A DNA stretch of 64,000 nucleotides from Furfurilactobacillus curtus (GCF_045862785.1 NZ_BQXO01000001.1:1-64000); one strand, 5' to 3'. Positions 14,447 to 22,378 are shown, counted from the stretch's first letter. A program made the numbers and translations. Notes: generated by a model from the letters alone, not told the origin.

Positions 14447-14564
14447 AGGTAAGGAGAAAGCCACACAAGATAGCATCAGGGTGGCACTAGCGCAGGCAGG
14501 ATACATTGTTTTTAGGACGAATGTCGGTAATTGTGTCACAGAAAGATTACGACTGGATGATTAA
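14436..14564 (+). pseudogene. Truncated VRR-NUC nuclease gene (N-terminal remnant)
   Basis: The first 32 codons (MTIKGKEKATQDSIRVALAQ, then AGYIVFRTNVGN) match the conserved opening of phage VRR-NUC domain proteins, where a run such as GFPD with the catalytic residues should follow. Instead the frame runs into ten unrelated residues and stops. The break coincides with the start of the next ORF (ATG at 14521), consistent with a deletion joining the two. The nuclease active site is gone. Confidence 0.7.
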
Positions 14565-14670
14565 GTTCTTCGAAAGCGAAGATCCAGAAGACGGCTACGA
14601 TTTTTACGCCCCATGGGTGCTTGCTAACTTAATAAATAAAGCTAGGTTCGAGGACATTAAGAATGATTAA
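14521..14670 (+). CDS. Small acidic phage protein downstream of the VRR-NUC scar
   Basis: 49 aa (MSVIVSQKDYDWMIKFFESE, then acidic, then FYAPWVLANLINKARFEDIK). It overlaps the VRR-NUC remnant in another frame and ends in ATGATTAA overlapping the DUF3310 start. No clear SD, so the gene may have lost its original 5' end to the same deletion. Confidence 0.45.
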   Translation: MSVIVSQKDYDWMIKFFESEDPEDGYDFYAPWVLANLINKARFEDIKND

Positions 14671-14881
14671 GCCAGACTATTACCAAAACAAAAACGGTCG
14701 TGATTTGATCGACTCTTTCGCTGATCAGATGAGTGCTGATGAGTTTAGGGGCTTCATGATCGGCAACATCATCAAGTACCTAACTAGGTATCGCCAAAAG
14801 AACGGCATGGTTGATCTACGCAAAGCCGAGACTTACATGACGCGGCTAGAAGACTACGAGGCGGCTCAATATGCAAACTAA
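14663..14881 (+). CDS. DUF3310 family phage protein
   Basis: 72 aa. The pattern PDYYQNKNGRDLIDSF, IGNIIKYLTRYRQKNG, DLRKAETYMTRL is characteristic of DUF3310, sometimes annotated as nucleotide kinase-like, although no P-loop is visible here. Common in early regions of Gram-positive phages. Coupled by overlap on both sides. Confidence 0.85.
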   Translation: MIKPDYYQNKNGRDLIDSFADQMSADEFRGFMIGNIIKYLTRYRQKNGMVDLRKAETYMTRLEDYEAAQYAN

Positions 14882-15038
14882 GAAAGTTATATTGCCAACG
14901 CCACTAAGCCATCGCGACATCCACAAACATGATGGATTCCCGACGAATGGCTGGGCAGCGCATTTAGAACACAAGAAAAAGCCTACAGTGTGGCAGCATA
15001 TTAAGTCACTACTAGTGTGGGCGTTAGGAGTTATCTGA
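14871..15038 (+). CDS. Small phage protein sharing the KVILPTP N-terminus; hydrophobic C-terminus
   Basis: 55 aa. N-terminal KVILPTPLSHRDIHK repeats the peptide of the ORF at 13334. The tail (WQHIKSLLVWALGVI) is hydrophobic and may insert in the membrane. GAGGCGG precedes the ATG. Overlaps the DUF3310 gene (11 bp) and the next micro-ORF. Confidence 0.55.
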   Translation: MQTKKVILPTPLSHRDIHKHDGFPTNGWAAHLEHKKKPTVWQHIKSLLVWALGVI

Positions 15039-15139
15039 TGGGAACAGGCTATTACATTACAATGGGCATCGTAATTGCCGTACTAGCAATCATGACCATC
15101 TGGGATGTTCACAACGGCGGAGGGAGGCCAATGCATTGA
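15038..15139 (+). CDS. 33-aa single-helix membrane peptide
   Basis: The ATG overlaps the preceding TGA. Almost wholly hydrophobic (YYITMGIVIAVLAIMTIW) with a short polar tail. It ends in an overlap with the TTG start of the DUF1064 gene, whose SD (GGAGGGAGG) lies inside it, so it could be a coupling frame or a genuine micro-membrane protein. Confidence 0.4.
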   Translation: MGTGYYITMGIVIAVLAIMTIWDVHNGGGRPMH

Positions 15140-15627
15140 ACTCGCCAACAGCGCTGAACAAGCGTGGAACCAAGATTGAAAAGTGGGGACAGAAGTTTGA
15201 CAGCCAAAAAGAGCTGGACTTCTACGAGCGGTTCATTCTTAAGCAAGTCAATCCTGATCACGTATCAGTGCATCCACATTTCGTACTTGCTGAGAAGAAG
15301 CTGATTAGCCAAGGCGCATCAATCAACAGCATTCGATACACGCCCGACTTCGTTATCTACGATGACTTCATGCACATTCTACACGTGTACGACGTTAAGA
15401 ACTCATTTGGTCCATACGGCATCGATAACGGTAACAAGCTGACGTTTCGGTTATTCGCAATGCACACAGGAGTGCCAGTTGAGGCAGTCGTAGTTAGACG
15501 TCACGACTTCAAGGCTGCCTGTATCGGAGTGACGAAGCAACTTAATCTAACTGGCAAGGCTAAGACACCAAAGCCAATTGTCAGAAACGATGTGTTTTAC
15601 AACTGGAAAGAGGCGACTAACTATTGA
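15136..15627 (+). CDS. DUF1064 family protein (putative nuclease/resolvase)
   Basis: 163 aa, TTG start with GGAGGGAGG upstream. The DUF1064 signature is clear: GQKFDSQKELDFYERFI, then YTPDFVIYDDF and VYDVKNS, which form the E...D...DxK metal site of PD-(D/E)XK-like nucleases, followed by KLTFRLFAMHTGVPVEAV. Likely a structure-specific endonuclease in phage recombination. It may compensate for the truncated VRR-NUC gene upstream. Confidence 0.85.
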   Translation: MNSPTALNKRGTKIEKWGQKFDSQKELDFYERFILKQVNPDHVSVHPHFVLAEKKLISQGASINSIRYTPDFVIYDDFMHILHVYDVKNSFGPYGIDNGNKLTFRLFAMHTGVPVEAVVVRRHDFKAACIGVTKQLNLTGKAKTPKPIVRNDVFYNWKEATNY

Positions 15628-15887
15628 CTAGCAGAAAGGTATTAACACCAATCGAGCACGAACGTTGTCGTAAAGCCTACTTTAACTTCTTAGCAGATGG
15701 GTTACAGGATCACGATAACGATATATGGCGAACCATTTTATGGGCCAGTCACAAGTTCATGAGAATGAGTGCAGGCCACACAAGCGATGAACAGTATTAT
15801 CTAGTTTCAGCAATTGACGAATTGAGCACGGCTGAAAAGAATCAAGTGATCCATGAATTAACGATGGCAGATGAGGTGAATCAATGA
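15624..15887 (+). CDS. Hypothetical phage protein
   Basis: 87 aa, TTG start overlapping the previous stop, GAGG upstream. Helical, with ILWASHKFMRMSAGHTSDEQ. Family not recognised. Overlaps the next gene by ATGA. Confidence 0.7.
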   Translation: MTSRKVLTPIEHERCRKAYFNFLADGLQDHDNDIWRTILWASHKFMRMSAGHTSDEQYYLVSAIDELSTAEKNQVIHELTMADEVNQ

Positions 15888-16177
15888 AACAGCATTTGAG
15901 CCTAGAAGAACAAGAAACTATCTTATCTATCGATGGTGAAACTAAACGCTGGCATATTTACTCATGCCGAACGTTGGACTTTAACAAATACAGTCCATTA
16001 TTGGATAACCTAGCCGTAACGAAGTATGACGATGGCCAGATCATGAGCATTGAAGGTGAGCTGAAGAAAGGCTGGTACATCACCAAACCTCGTGAACATA
16101 AAACAAGGGTGCTAACCGATGAACAACGTGCGGAACTAGTCGAACGTGGTAGACGTTTGTCACAGAGTCGCATTTGA
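15884..16177 (+). CDS. Hypothetical phage protein
   Basis: 97 aa with GAGGTG before the ATG. It reads ETILSIDGETKRWHIYSCRT then VLTDEQRAELVERGRRL, a beta-rich N-terminal part followed by a basic helix. This layout occurs in phage proteins just upstream of ArpU. Function unknown. Confidence 0.7.
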   Translation: MKQHLSLEEQETILSIDGETKRWHIYSCRTLDFNKYSPLLDNLAVTKYDDGQIMSIEGELKKGWYITKPREHKTRVLTDEQRAELVERGRRLSQSRI

Positions 16178-16344
16178 GCCGAGTAAATAAAGAGATTACT
16201 TTGTTTACTCGACAGCAAATTAAGCTTTAGGGTATTTACCCACAAAATAAAATAAAGCCACATGAAAAAAGCCACATCCTTACGGACATGGCCATCTTAA
16301 ACTATTTAACTCGACAACTTATTATAGCAAAGGATGGCGGATAG
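16178..16344. other. Intergenic region before arpU with hairpins
   Basis: Contains a long imperfect inverted repeat (CGAGTAAATAAAG/CTTTGTTTACTCG, about 16180-16213) without a T-run, then an AT-rich stretch likely to hold a promoter, and a second weak hairpin around GCCACATCC/GGACATGGC. No convincing gene. Confidence 0.4.
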
Positions 16345-16767
16345 ATGAATGAGGATGCGGTGATTAACGAAGCTAAGAAGGAACTAAGCCGATGTGGCCG
16401 ATTAATGCGCCAAGCAGGCAAACGTATGTCAGAACTTAAGTCGCCAGTATTCGATGCACAGCCGAAAGCACCATCTTTTGCTAACAGTGTAGAAAGCCGA
16501 ATGGTTAAGCAGATTGACGCAGAGAATGAACTACGTGACATCTTATTGGCAATTAGCTTGTGTGATAACAAAAGCAAACAGATTCTGTTTGATCTGTATG
16601 TTGATCCAAATGAATACTCTGACTTAGAAGCAATGGATAGACTAGGTTACCAGTCAACCCAATACTTCCACTATAAACATCGTGCTCTACTTAGATTTGC
16701 AGAAGGTTACAAACAAGGCGCGATTTATGAACAGCTGCAAAATAGTGGTCTATTAGCGAAGTATTAG
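16345..16767 (+). CDS. ArpU-family late transcriptional regulator
   Basis: 140 aa. The ArpU family (LmaC/phage autolysin-regulator type) is recognised by the N-terminal helical half, the central ESRMVKQIDAENELRDIL, and the sigma-like C-terminal HTH (DLEAMDRLGYQSTQYFHYKH, RALLRFAEGY). These proteins close the early region and are thought to activate late structural and lysis genes. Placed immediately before the packaging module, as expected. Confidence 0.88.
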   Translation: MNEDAVINEAKKELSRCGRLMRQAGKRMSELKSPVFDAQPKAPSFANSVESRMVKQIDAENELRDILLAISLCDNKSKQILFDLYVDPNEYSDLEAMDRLGYQSTQYFHYKHRALLRFAEGYKQGAIYEQLQNSGLLAKY

Positions 16768-16871
16768 CGGCTTATGAACGAAGACATAGATTGTTTTGCA
16801 GTGTTATATTGTTATTGTTCTATTGGTAGGTAGCCAATGGAAACCCCCTCGAAATGTATGTAGCAACAGGT

Positions 16872-16919
16872 ACCGTGACTGGTTGTAATCCAATGGTGGT
16901 TCGAATCCACCACACGGCA
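16872..16919 (+). other. tRNA-like element lacking a D-arm
   Basis: Contains a perfect T-arm (GGTGG TTCGAAT CCACC, 16895-16911), an anticodon-arm-like hairpin with 7-nt loop TTGTAAT (16878-16894, GTA in the anticodon position), and a 5-bp closing stem CCGTG/CACGG (16873-16877/16913-16917). There is no room for a D-arm. It could be a deletion derivative of a phage tRNA, a tRNA 3' end captured as an old att site, or a regulatory tRNA mimic. Confidence 0.45.
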
Positions 16920-17019
16920 TTAAGTGCGCTTTAATAAACTTAACCAGTAAGGGTGCAGGAACACCCAATGCGCAGTTAATCTAATTCAAATGGCCACTTC
17001 ATTGTGGCATTACATAAGC

Positions 17020-17047
17020 AAGCGGTTGGTTGAGGCTGACCGCTTTT
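17020..17047 (+). terminator. Rho-independent terminator before the packaging module
   Basis: Stem AAGCGGT/ACCGCTT with a 12-nt loop and TTTT. It separates early from late transcription. Confidence 0.6.
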
Positions 17048-17171
17048 CTAAATCAAACAAGACAAGCGTCGTGCTAAACAGCATGGCGCTTTTAGTTTGC
17101 AATCGAAAGGTAAGCGACCTGACGAACTACTGCTAAAATACGTCAAAGATTAAATTTCTGGAGGCGAGCAG

Positions 17172-17930
17172 ATGCAATGGACAGATGAACAAATCAGTAG
17201 CATTAGGAAGCTCGCCTCCGAAGGATTTACAAGACGAGAGACGGCAGACAAGCTCGGGATTAGCTATGATGCGCTTTAGGGCAAAGCAAGACGGCTTGGG
17301 ATTGAGTTTCAATCACCCATGCCTAATGAATACGATTCAGATGGCACAAATAGGGAGACACCGTCCGCTGACAGAAAAGTCGCTCTTAATGCTGATGGTA
17401 GCCAAACGGTCACGGCCTTAATGAGACTCAAGCATGAGCCAAATAAAGACCCACGAACTTTGATGGAGTTGTGTGGATACGATCCTGATAAGTTCGAGAT
17501 GGTGTTAGGCGACTACAAAGTGTATGAGCAGCATAGTACCGAAAATGGCACAGTTCCGCAGTACAGCATTCATATTCGCGTAAAGCCGAAACAAGGCTTA
17601 TCGATAAGTGAAATGGCTGAAGCGTTCAATGACAAAATCATTCCGGTCAATTACGGCATGAAGAAATCGGGCGATCGCAACTTAGTCATCCCATTGCCTG
17701 ACCTGCATTTTGGCTGGACAACATTCGCCGATCTAAAAGATATGGTGAGTCAACTTAGAGAGATCATCATGGACGGCTACAGCGAGATTGTGATTGAGCA
17801 ACTGGGAGATCTATTCCATAGTGATCAGATTCATGCAACACAAACGGTTAGAGGGACACAGCTAGATCACGCAAACCAAAATACGGCCCATGGCTATCGT
17901 TTTGAAATACTAGGTGTCCCAGATGTCTAG
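17172..17930 (+). pseudogene. Decayed HTH + metallophosphoesterase gene (amber codon and C-terminal truncation)
   Basis: From the ATG at 17172 (SD GGAGG) the frame encodes an N-terminal HTH (WTDEQISSIRKLASEGFTRR, ETADKLGISYDAL), then TAG at 17277-17279, and continues in the same frame with GKARRLGIEF and a metallophosphoesterase part: LPDLHFGWTTF (D-x-H), LGDLFHSDQIH (GDxxH). The frame ends abruptly after TVRGTQLDHANQ, before the remaining metal-binding motifs of the fold. The ATG at 17319 has no SD. Two independent lesions make a non-functional gene likely, unless the amber codon is read through. Confidence 0.75.
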
Positions 17931-18009
17931 AGTATGGAACACCGAATACGGCAACCTATACGATGCCGAATACCGAATCATTGAGAAACTATTGAGAGAA
18001 GAAAAACAC

Positions 18010-18498
18010 ATGCCAAGAGTACATCGCTGCCGTGCACTTGGTTGCCACAATGTTGTAGAGTGGCCGGCACGCTACTGCGCACAGCACAAGTCATTGGAAA
18101 CCACAGCGGACGAAAAGAAACGTGACTATTGGAAGTACAACCACATCACACGCAATCGTTCAGTCAGCAAGCGTGAACAGTACAAGTTTTACAAAACACA
18201 ACAATGGAAGCACCTTCGTCAACTGGTGCTTGATCGTGATTACTATCTATGCCAATACTGCAAAGCACGTGGAAGACTGACACAAGGGAACATCGTTGAT
18301 CATGTGGTGCCAATCGAAGATGATGCTAACGGCATGAGTGATGCGTCTAACCTTGTCACGTGCTGCAAGACCTGCCACCAAGCCAAGACAGCTTGGGAGA
18401 AAACGTACTATGGCACCGGTCAATCCAATACGCTCAAGGGATCGCCACGTTTGCGTGACGTAAAACGGATAGTTGAACTGATTGACCGTCAGCAGTGA
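18010..18498 (+). CDS. Phage HNH endonuclease (packaging-associated)
   Basis: 162 aa from the ATG at 18010; upstream in-frame codons to 17914 look like the tail of another, deleted gene and are excluded. A zinc finger near the start (C7, C12, C23, H26) is followed by the HNH nuclease: CQYC, DHVVPIEDD, NLVTCCKTCHQAKTAWE. HNH proteins beside terminase are needed with TerS/TerL for cos cleavage in HK97-type phages. The SD is weak, so the start is not certain. Directly upstream of the putative cos region. Confidence 0.88.
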   Translation: MPRVHRCRALGCHNVVEWPARYCAQHKSLETTADEKKRDYWKYNHITRNRSVSKREQYKFYKTQQWKHLRQLVLDRDYYLCQYCKARGRLTQGNIVDHVVPIEDDANGMSDASNLVTCCKTCHQAKTAWEKTYYGTGQSNTLKGSPRLRDVKRIVELIDRQQ

Positions 18499-18632
18499 GA
18501 ATGACAAACGCTAAATTTTTTGGACGCCCCCCCTTACTGGCTCTAGTCGGGGAGCGCACACCAGCTGTCGTCTTGTGGCAAAATCAAATTTTCAAAAATT
18601 TTACCTAGGGGGGGTCAGCCCGAAGTTAGGAG
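18499..18632. other. Putative cos/packaging site region
   Basis: 134 noncoding bp between the HNH and terminase small-subunit genes, with a run of seven C (18527-18533) and a run of seven G (18608-18614) flanking an AT-rich segment. In cos-type HK97-like phages of lactobacilli, cos lies at this gene boundary. The exact cut positions cannot be read from the sequence alone. Confidence 0.5.
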
Positions 18633-19106
18633 GTGGGTGAGATCGTCAAAAAAGCTTATAAAGACCAACACAACGGCAATTTTCCGACCACACCGCCAAC
18701 TTATTTAGGTCGAATCGCTAAAGCAATGTGGCGCCGTGTTCTACCTGTTTTAGAGCAACAATCAGTGATTGAACGCATCGATGCTAATTTGGTTGAAAAC
18801 TACTGCAGTGCCTATGAGATTTACCGAGAAGCCTACGAGTCGATCAAAAAGGATGGTGTTCAGCAAGCCATATACAGGAGCGTTCAAAATAGTGCGGGAG
18901 ACGTTGTTGGAAAAGACTTCATGGGATATAAGCGCAATCCCGCCACAGCCATATATAATGATGCTTCTAAGCAAATGACTGCGATTGGCATTCAACTAGG
19001 GCTGTCACCTAAGAGCCGTGCAGATCTTGCAACAATTAAGCCGCCTGACAATAAGCCTGATGCAGTCGCCGAGATGAAGAAGTTCTTAGGAGGCGATGTT
19101 AGGTGA
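18633..19106 (+). CDS. Terminase small subunit (P27 family)
   Basis: 157 aa as drawn. P27-family features: PPTYLGRIAKAMWRRVLPVL, IDANLVENYCSAYEIYREAY, NPATAIYNDASKQMTAIGIQ, LGLSPKSRADL. It recognises the packaging site and delivers DNA to TerL. The start is unclear: the first start codon in frame, GTG at 18633, overlaps the SD GGAGG itself, and the codons at proper spacing are GAG and ATC (18639-18644). A rare ATC start is possible. Overlaps TerL by 4 bp. Confidence 0.9.
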   Translation: MGEIVKKAYKDQHNGNFPTTPPTYLGRIAKAMWRRVLPVLEQQSVIERIDANLVENYCSAYEIYREAYESIKKDGVQQAIYRSVQNSAGDVVGKDFMGYKRNPATAIYNDASKQMTAIGIQLGLSPKSRADLATIKPPDNKPDAVAEMKKFLGGDVR

Positions 19107-20995
19107 ACCGAGTTGACTTAACACAATCCCATGATGTTCTTGGAGCTTATCAGCGTGGAAATTTTGAAGAAGTTATTAGTACCTTTAGGGACCCGGGGAC
19201 AGCTTATGCATTAAGCGTTCTTAGTGGTGATCAACAAGCCGGATATCTAATTCAACTTGCCGCATTCAGGCATCTACAGGATCTAAAGCGTTCGCTAGAA
19301 GGTGACCATAGTTTCCCGTTCAATTATGACTTAAACAAGGTTAGCAACATTTTAAAATTCGCTGCTATTTGCCCGGATGTCGATACCGGAGAGCCTACCA
19401 AGCTTATGCCTTGGCAGGCTTTTATATTGTCTCAACTTATCGGCTGGCGTAATCAAGATGGTGGTAAACGGTTTAGTCGTGCCATTGTTAGTGTTGCACG
19501 TGGTCAAGGCAAGACGTACATGATGTCAATCATTGCGTGTTACTCATATTTAGTTGAATCGCTGGGATTGTCTAACCAAGATTTCTTAGTAGCATCGATT
19601 AATTACAAGCAAACCGGGAAAATATATGGGTACATCAAAGGAATGATGAAAAAGATCATTGCTAATGGGCCTTTTAGTTCGCTTGCGGCTGAGGTTGGCT
19701 TGGATACCCATAGTATCCAGTCAGACCAGATCCTTATGCGTAACAACAATAACGTGTTACGCCCAATAAGTCATGAATCGGGCCAATATGATAGCTATCA
19801 TTTTACGACAGCTATTTTTGATGAAATCGGAGAAGTCGAAAGCCGCGATAAGATATCAAAAATCATATCTGGACAAGTCAAAGTGAAAAATCGCCAGTTC
19901 ATCCAGATTTCAACAGCTTATCCTAAACCCGGAGTACCGTTTCATGAAGATCAGAAAATGATACAGCAGGCCATGGAACAGGATTACAAACGAGATGCTG
20001 ATACGTACTTAGGACTTATTTGGGCACAAGACAGTCTTAATGAGACGTTCAAGCCCGAAACTTGGGTTAAGAGTAATCCACTATTGGATTTTCCTGATCA
20101 AAGAGAAGTGTTAATGCAAGGTTTGGTGGACAAACGTGACAGTGACATGCTCTCAAACAATATTGGAGATTTTCAGAACAAGAATCTGAATATGTGGCTT
20201 CAAGAATCATCAGATAGTTACTTGAAACTAGCAGACGTTGAACACGCAATCATTCCTAGCTTCGAAATTGATGGTCGTGATGTTTATATCGGATTTGACT
20301 ATTCGATGTTCAGCGATAACACTGCGCTTGCTTTTGTTTTTCCATATGAAGATAGTGATGGAAAACACTGGTACATTGCTCAACATTCGTTTATTCCTTG
20401 GCAAAAAGCTGGATCAATTGAAGCCAAGGAAAAGCAAGACGGTATTGCCTACCGAGAGTTGGCAAAAGAAGGCTTTTGCACAATCACTAGCCATCTGCAA
20501 GGGATTATCAATGATGATCAGGTGTATACATGGCTGATTGATTTTGTTGAGAAGCACCGGTTGAACGTCATGTGCTTTGGATACGATGCAATGGGTGCTA
20601 CACGCATGGTTAAACAGTTAGAGCTTAATTCTGGCTGGAACCTTTTGCCGGTCAAGCAACGAACAGGTGAACTGAAAGACCCAACTAAGTTTTTGCAAAC
20701 GATGTTTATTGAGAAATCAATCACTAGATTGGACGACAAAATCATGGAAAAAGCACTGCTTAATGCCCAAATTTATGAAGACAAGGTCGGGATTCAAGTC
20801 GATAAGGCCAAAGCAACGTTGAAAATCGATGTGGTTGATGCCTTAATTGACGCTCTTTATCAAGGCATGTATCACTTCGAGGATTATGGAATAGCGAATG
20901 ACCGCACCAAAGAAGTTGAACTGATGACGCCCAAGAAGTTCAAAAAAATGATCGAAGACGGCCAGTTTGGGTTTGGAGGTGATCCCGTTGGTTGA
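19103..20995 (+). CDS. Terminase large subunit
   Basis: 630 aa, GTG start overlapping TerS. ATPase domain with Walker A-like VARGQGKT (about 131-138) and Walker B region TTAIFDEIGE. The nuclease domain includes DVYIGFDYSMFSDN and MCFGYDAM, with a late acidic cluster (KIDVVDALIDAL). The family pumps DNA into the prohead and cuts it at cos. Length and order fit the Terminase_1 (HK97) type. Confidence 0.96.
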   Translation: MNRVDLTQSHDVLGAYQRGNFEEVISTFRDPGTAYALSVLSGDQQAGYLIQLAAFRHLQDLKRSLEGDHSFPFNYDLNKVSNILKFAAICPDVDTGEPTKLMPWQAFILSQLIGWRNQDGGKRFSRAIVSVARGQGKTYMMSIIACYSYLVESLGLSNQDFLVASINYKQTGKIYGYIKGMMKKIIANGPFSSLAAEVGLDTHSIQSDQILMRNNNNVLRPISHESGQYDSYHFTTAIFDEIGEVESRDKISKIISGQVKVKNRQFIQISTAYPKPGVPFHEDQKMIQQAMEQDYKRDADTYLGLIWAQDSLNETFKPETWVKSNPLLDFPDQREVLMQGLVDKRDSDMLSNNIGDFQNKNLNMWLQESSDSYLKLADVEHAIIPSFEIDGRDVYIGFDYSMFSDNTALAFVFPYEDSDGKHWYIAQHSFIPWQKAGSIEAKEKQDGIAYRELAKEGFCTITSHLQGIINDDQVYTWLIDFVEKHRLNVMCFGYDAMGATRMVKQLELNSGWNLLPVKQRTGELKDPTKFLQTMFIEKSITRLDDKIMEKALLNAQIYEDKVGIQVDKAKATLKIDVVDALIDALYQGMYHFEDYGIANDRTKEVELMTPKKFKKMIEDGQFGFGGDPVG

Positions 20996-21191
20996 ACAAT
21001 TTAGTAAAGCTCTGAAAGTGGCAGGACTGTTTCTCCTTGCAAATATTGAGACGGTTCTTTTTTTATGTGGATTTGGTGTTCTAGTGTATGCCGCATTCTC
21101 AGTCAGCCTATTAGTCGGGCAAGTGATTTTGGGAATGCTATTGGTAGCCACAGCGATTGTGATGAGCAAGGCCAAGAAAGGAGGTGACTGA
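20988..21191 (+). CDS. DUF1056-like small membrane protein
   Basis: 67 aa from the TTG at 20988, 8 nt after GGAGGTGATC; it overlaps the TerL stop. Two transmembrane helices (GLFLLANIETVLFLCGFGVL and SLLVGQVILGMLLVATAIVM) and a basic tail. A small membrane gene between TerL and portal is usual in this phage type; function unknown. Confidence 0.78.
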   Translation: MVEQFSKALKVAGLFLLANIETVLFLCGFGVLVYAAFSVSLLVGQVILGMLLVATAIVMSKAKKGGD

Positions 21192-22378
21192 TGGTGATTT
21201 TTGGATTTCTGAATAACAAAGCAACTAATCGTGCTGCTCCCCAATATGAGAGCGTGCTTGAATCAGCCGATGGCGACATGATGACTGGATTAATGGTTGA
21301 TCCAGCCGCTTATGTATCCGCACAGAAAGCTCTACTTAACTCAGACCTTTATGCAACGATCTATCAATTATCCGCTGACTTGGCAACCTGTTATATGCAA
21401 GCAGGACAGCCGCGAACACAAACGATTCTTGATCACCCGTCAGCAACCACTAATCGGCAAGCCTTTTGGCAGTCGATGACGGCACAGCTACTGCTTGATG
21501 GGAATGCCTATGCCTATATTTGGCGCAACCAGCTTACCGGCCAGCCAGTTCGTCTTGAATATTTGCGCCCGTCTCAGGTATCTGTATTTATTTTGAGCGA
21601 TGGTACTGGACTCACTTACAACGTTTCTTTTGACGAACCAAGTATTTCTCTTATAAACAATGTGCCACAGTCAGACATGATTCATCTTAGACTACTCGGC
21701 ATTGGGAATGGTGGAGAAGTTGGCCGCTCGCCACTGTTAGCTCTGCAAAACGAACTGAACATCAAAAACAGCACCAATGGGTTGACAATATCGGCGCTCT
21801 CAAAGGCTATTACTTCAAACGGGACGTTGACTGCAAAGAATGGGTCAGCGCTAAGCCTCAAAGAGAAGCAGGCATTGTCGGCTGGATTCATGACTCAAGC
21901 AACTTCTAATAATGGTCCAGTCGTGCTTGATGAGCTGACAACATATGCTCCATTGGAGCTAAACTCTGATGTCTCTAAGCTGCTCTCATCGACAGATTGG
22001 ACAAGCAAGCAGATTGCGAAAGTATACAACATTCCTGACAGCTACTTGAATGGTCAAGGTGACCAGCAGTCATCCTTATCGATGATTGAGGGCATGTATG
22101 CGAATAGTCTCAGCCGATATGCACAGGCTATTGCCAGTGAGTTAAATGAGAAATTCTCGGCTGCTATTGAAATCGATATTCAGCCGGCCATTGATCAGGA
22201 TCGGAGCAGCTATTTAGCAGCAATTGGGGGTGCTGTAAAAAACGGCGCGCTTTCTGGAAACCAATCCGACTTTTTGCTTCGCCGTGTCGGTTTCTTGCCA
22301 GAAGATGCACCTAAATATATGTCTGCGGAGTCTAACCTTAAAGGAGGTGATACGAATGGCAGTAACGGTACCAATTAA
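21191..22378 (+). CDS. Portal protein (HK97 family)
   Basis: 395 aa. HK97-type portal signatures: QLLLDGNAYAYIWRNQLTGQ, RLEYLRPSQV, GNGGEVGRSPLLALQ, WTSKQIAKVYNIPDSYLN. It forms the dodecameric ring at the capsid vertex through which DNA enters and exits. SD AGGAGGTGA. It overlaps the protease gene by 23 bp. Confidence 0.95.
   Translation: MVIFGFLNNKATNRAAPQYESVLESADGDMMTGLMVDPAAYVSAQKALLNSDLYATIYQLSADLATCYMQAGQPRTQTILDHPSATTNRQAFWQSMTAQLLLDGNAYAYIWRNQLTGQPVRLEYLRPSQVSVFILSDGTGLTYNVSFDEPSISLINNVPQSDMIHLRLLGIGNGGEVGRSPLLALQNELNIKNSTNGLTISALSKAITSNGTLTAKNGSALSLKEKQALSAGFMTQATSNNGPVVLDELTTYAPLELNSDVSKLLSSTDWTSKQIAKVYNIPDSYLNGQGDQQSSLSMIEGMYANSLSRYAQAIASELNEKFSAAIEIDIQPAIDQDRSSYLAAIGGAVKNGALSGNQSDFLLRRVGFLPEDAPKYMSAESNLKGGDTNGSNGTN

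Larger units (their letters stand above)
16768..17171. other. Structured noncoding region between arpU and the packaging module
   Basis: About 400 bp without a convincing gene. It holds a tRNA-like element (16872-16919), a nested stem (TGCGC...GCGCA around GGGTG/CACCC, about 16925-16973), a GCCAC/GTGGC hairpin (about 16993-17008), a terminator (17020-17047) and a second terminator-like hairpin (about 17067-17097) ending in CTTTTAGTTTGCA, a tail seen again after the terminator at 35281. May contain noncoding RNA, a late promoter or remnants of lost genes. Confidence 0.5.

Noticed and set aside
16872..16919. Functional phage tRNA-Tyr
   Set aside because: No D-arm, a short and partly mismatched anticodon stem and only five closing pairs; kept as a tRNA-like element only.
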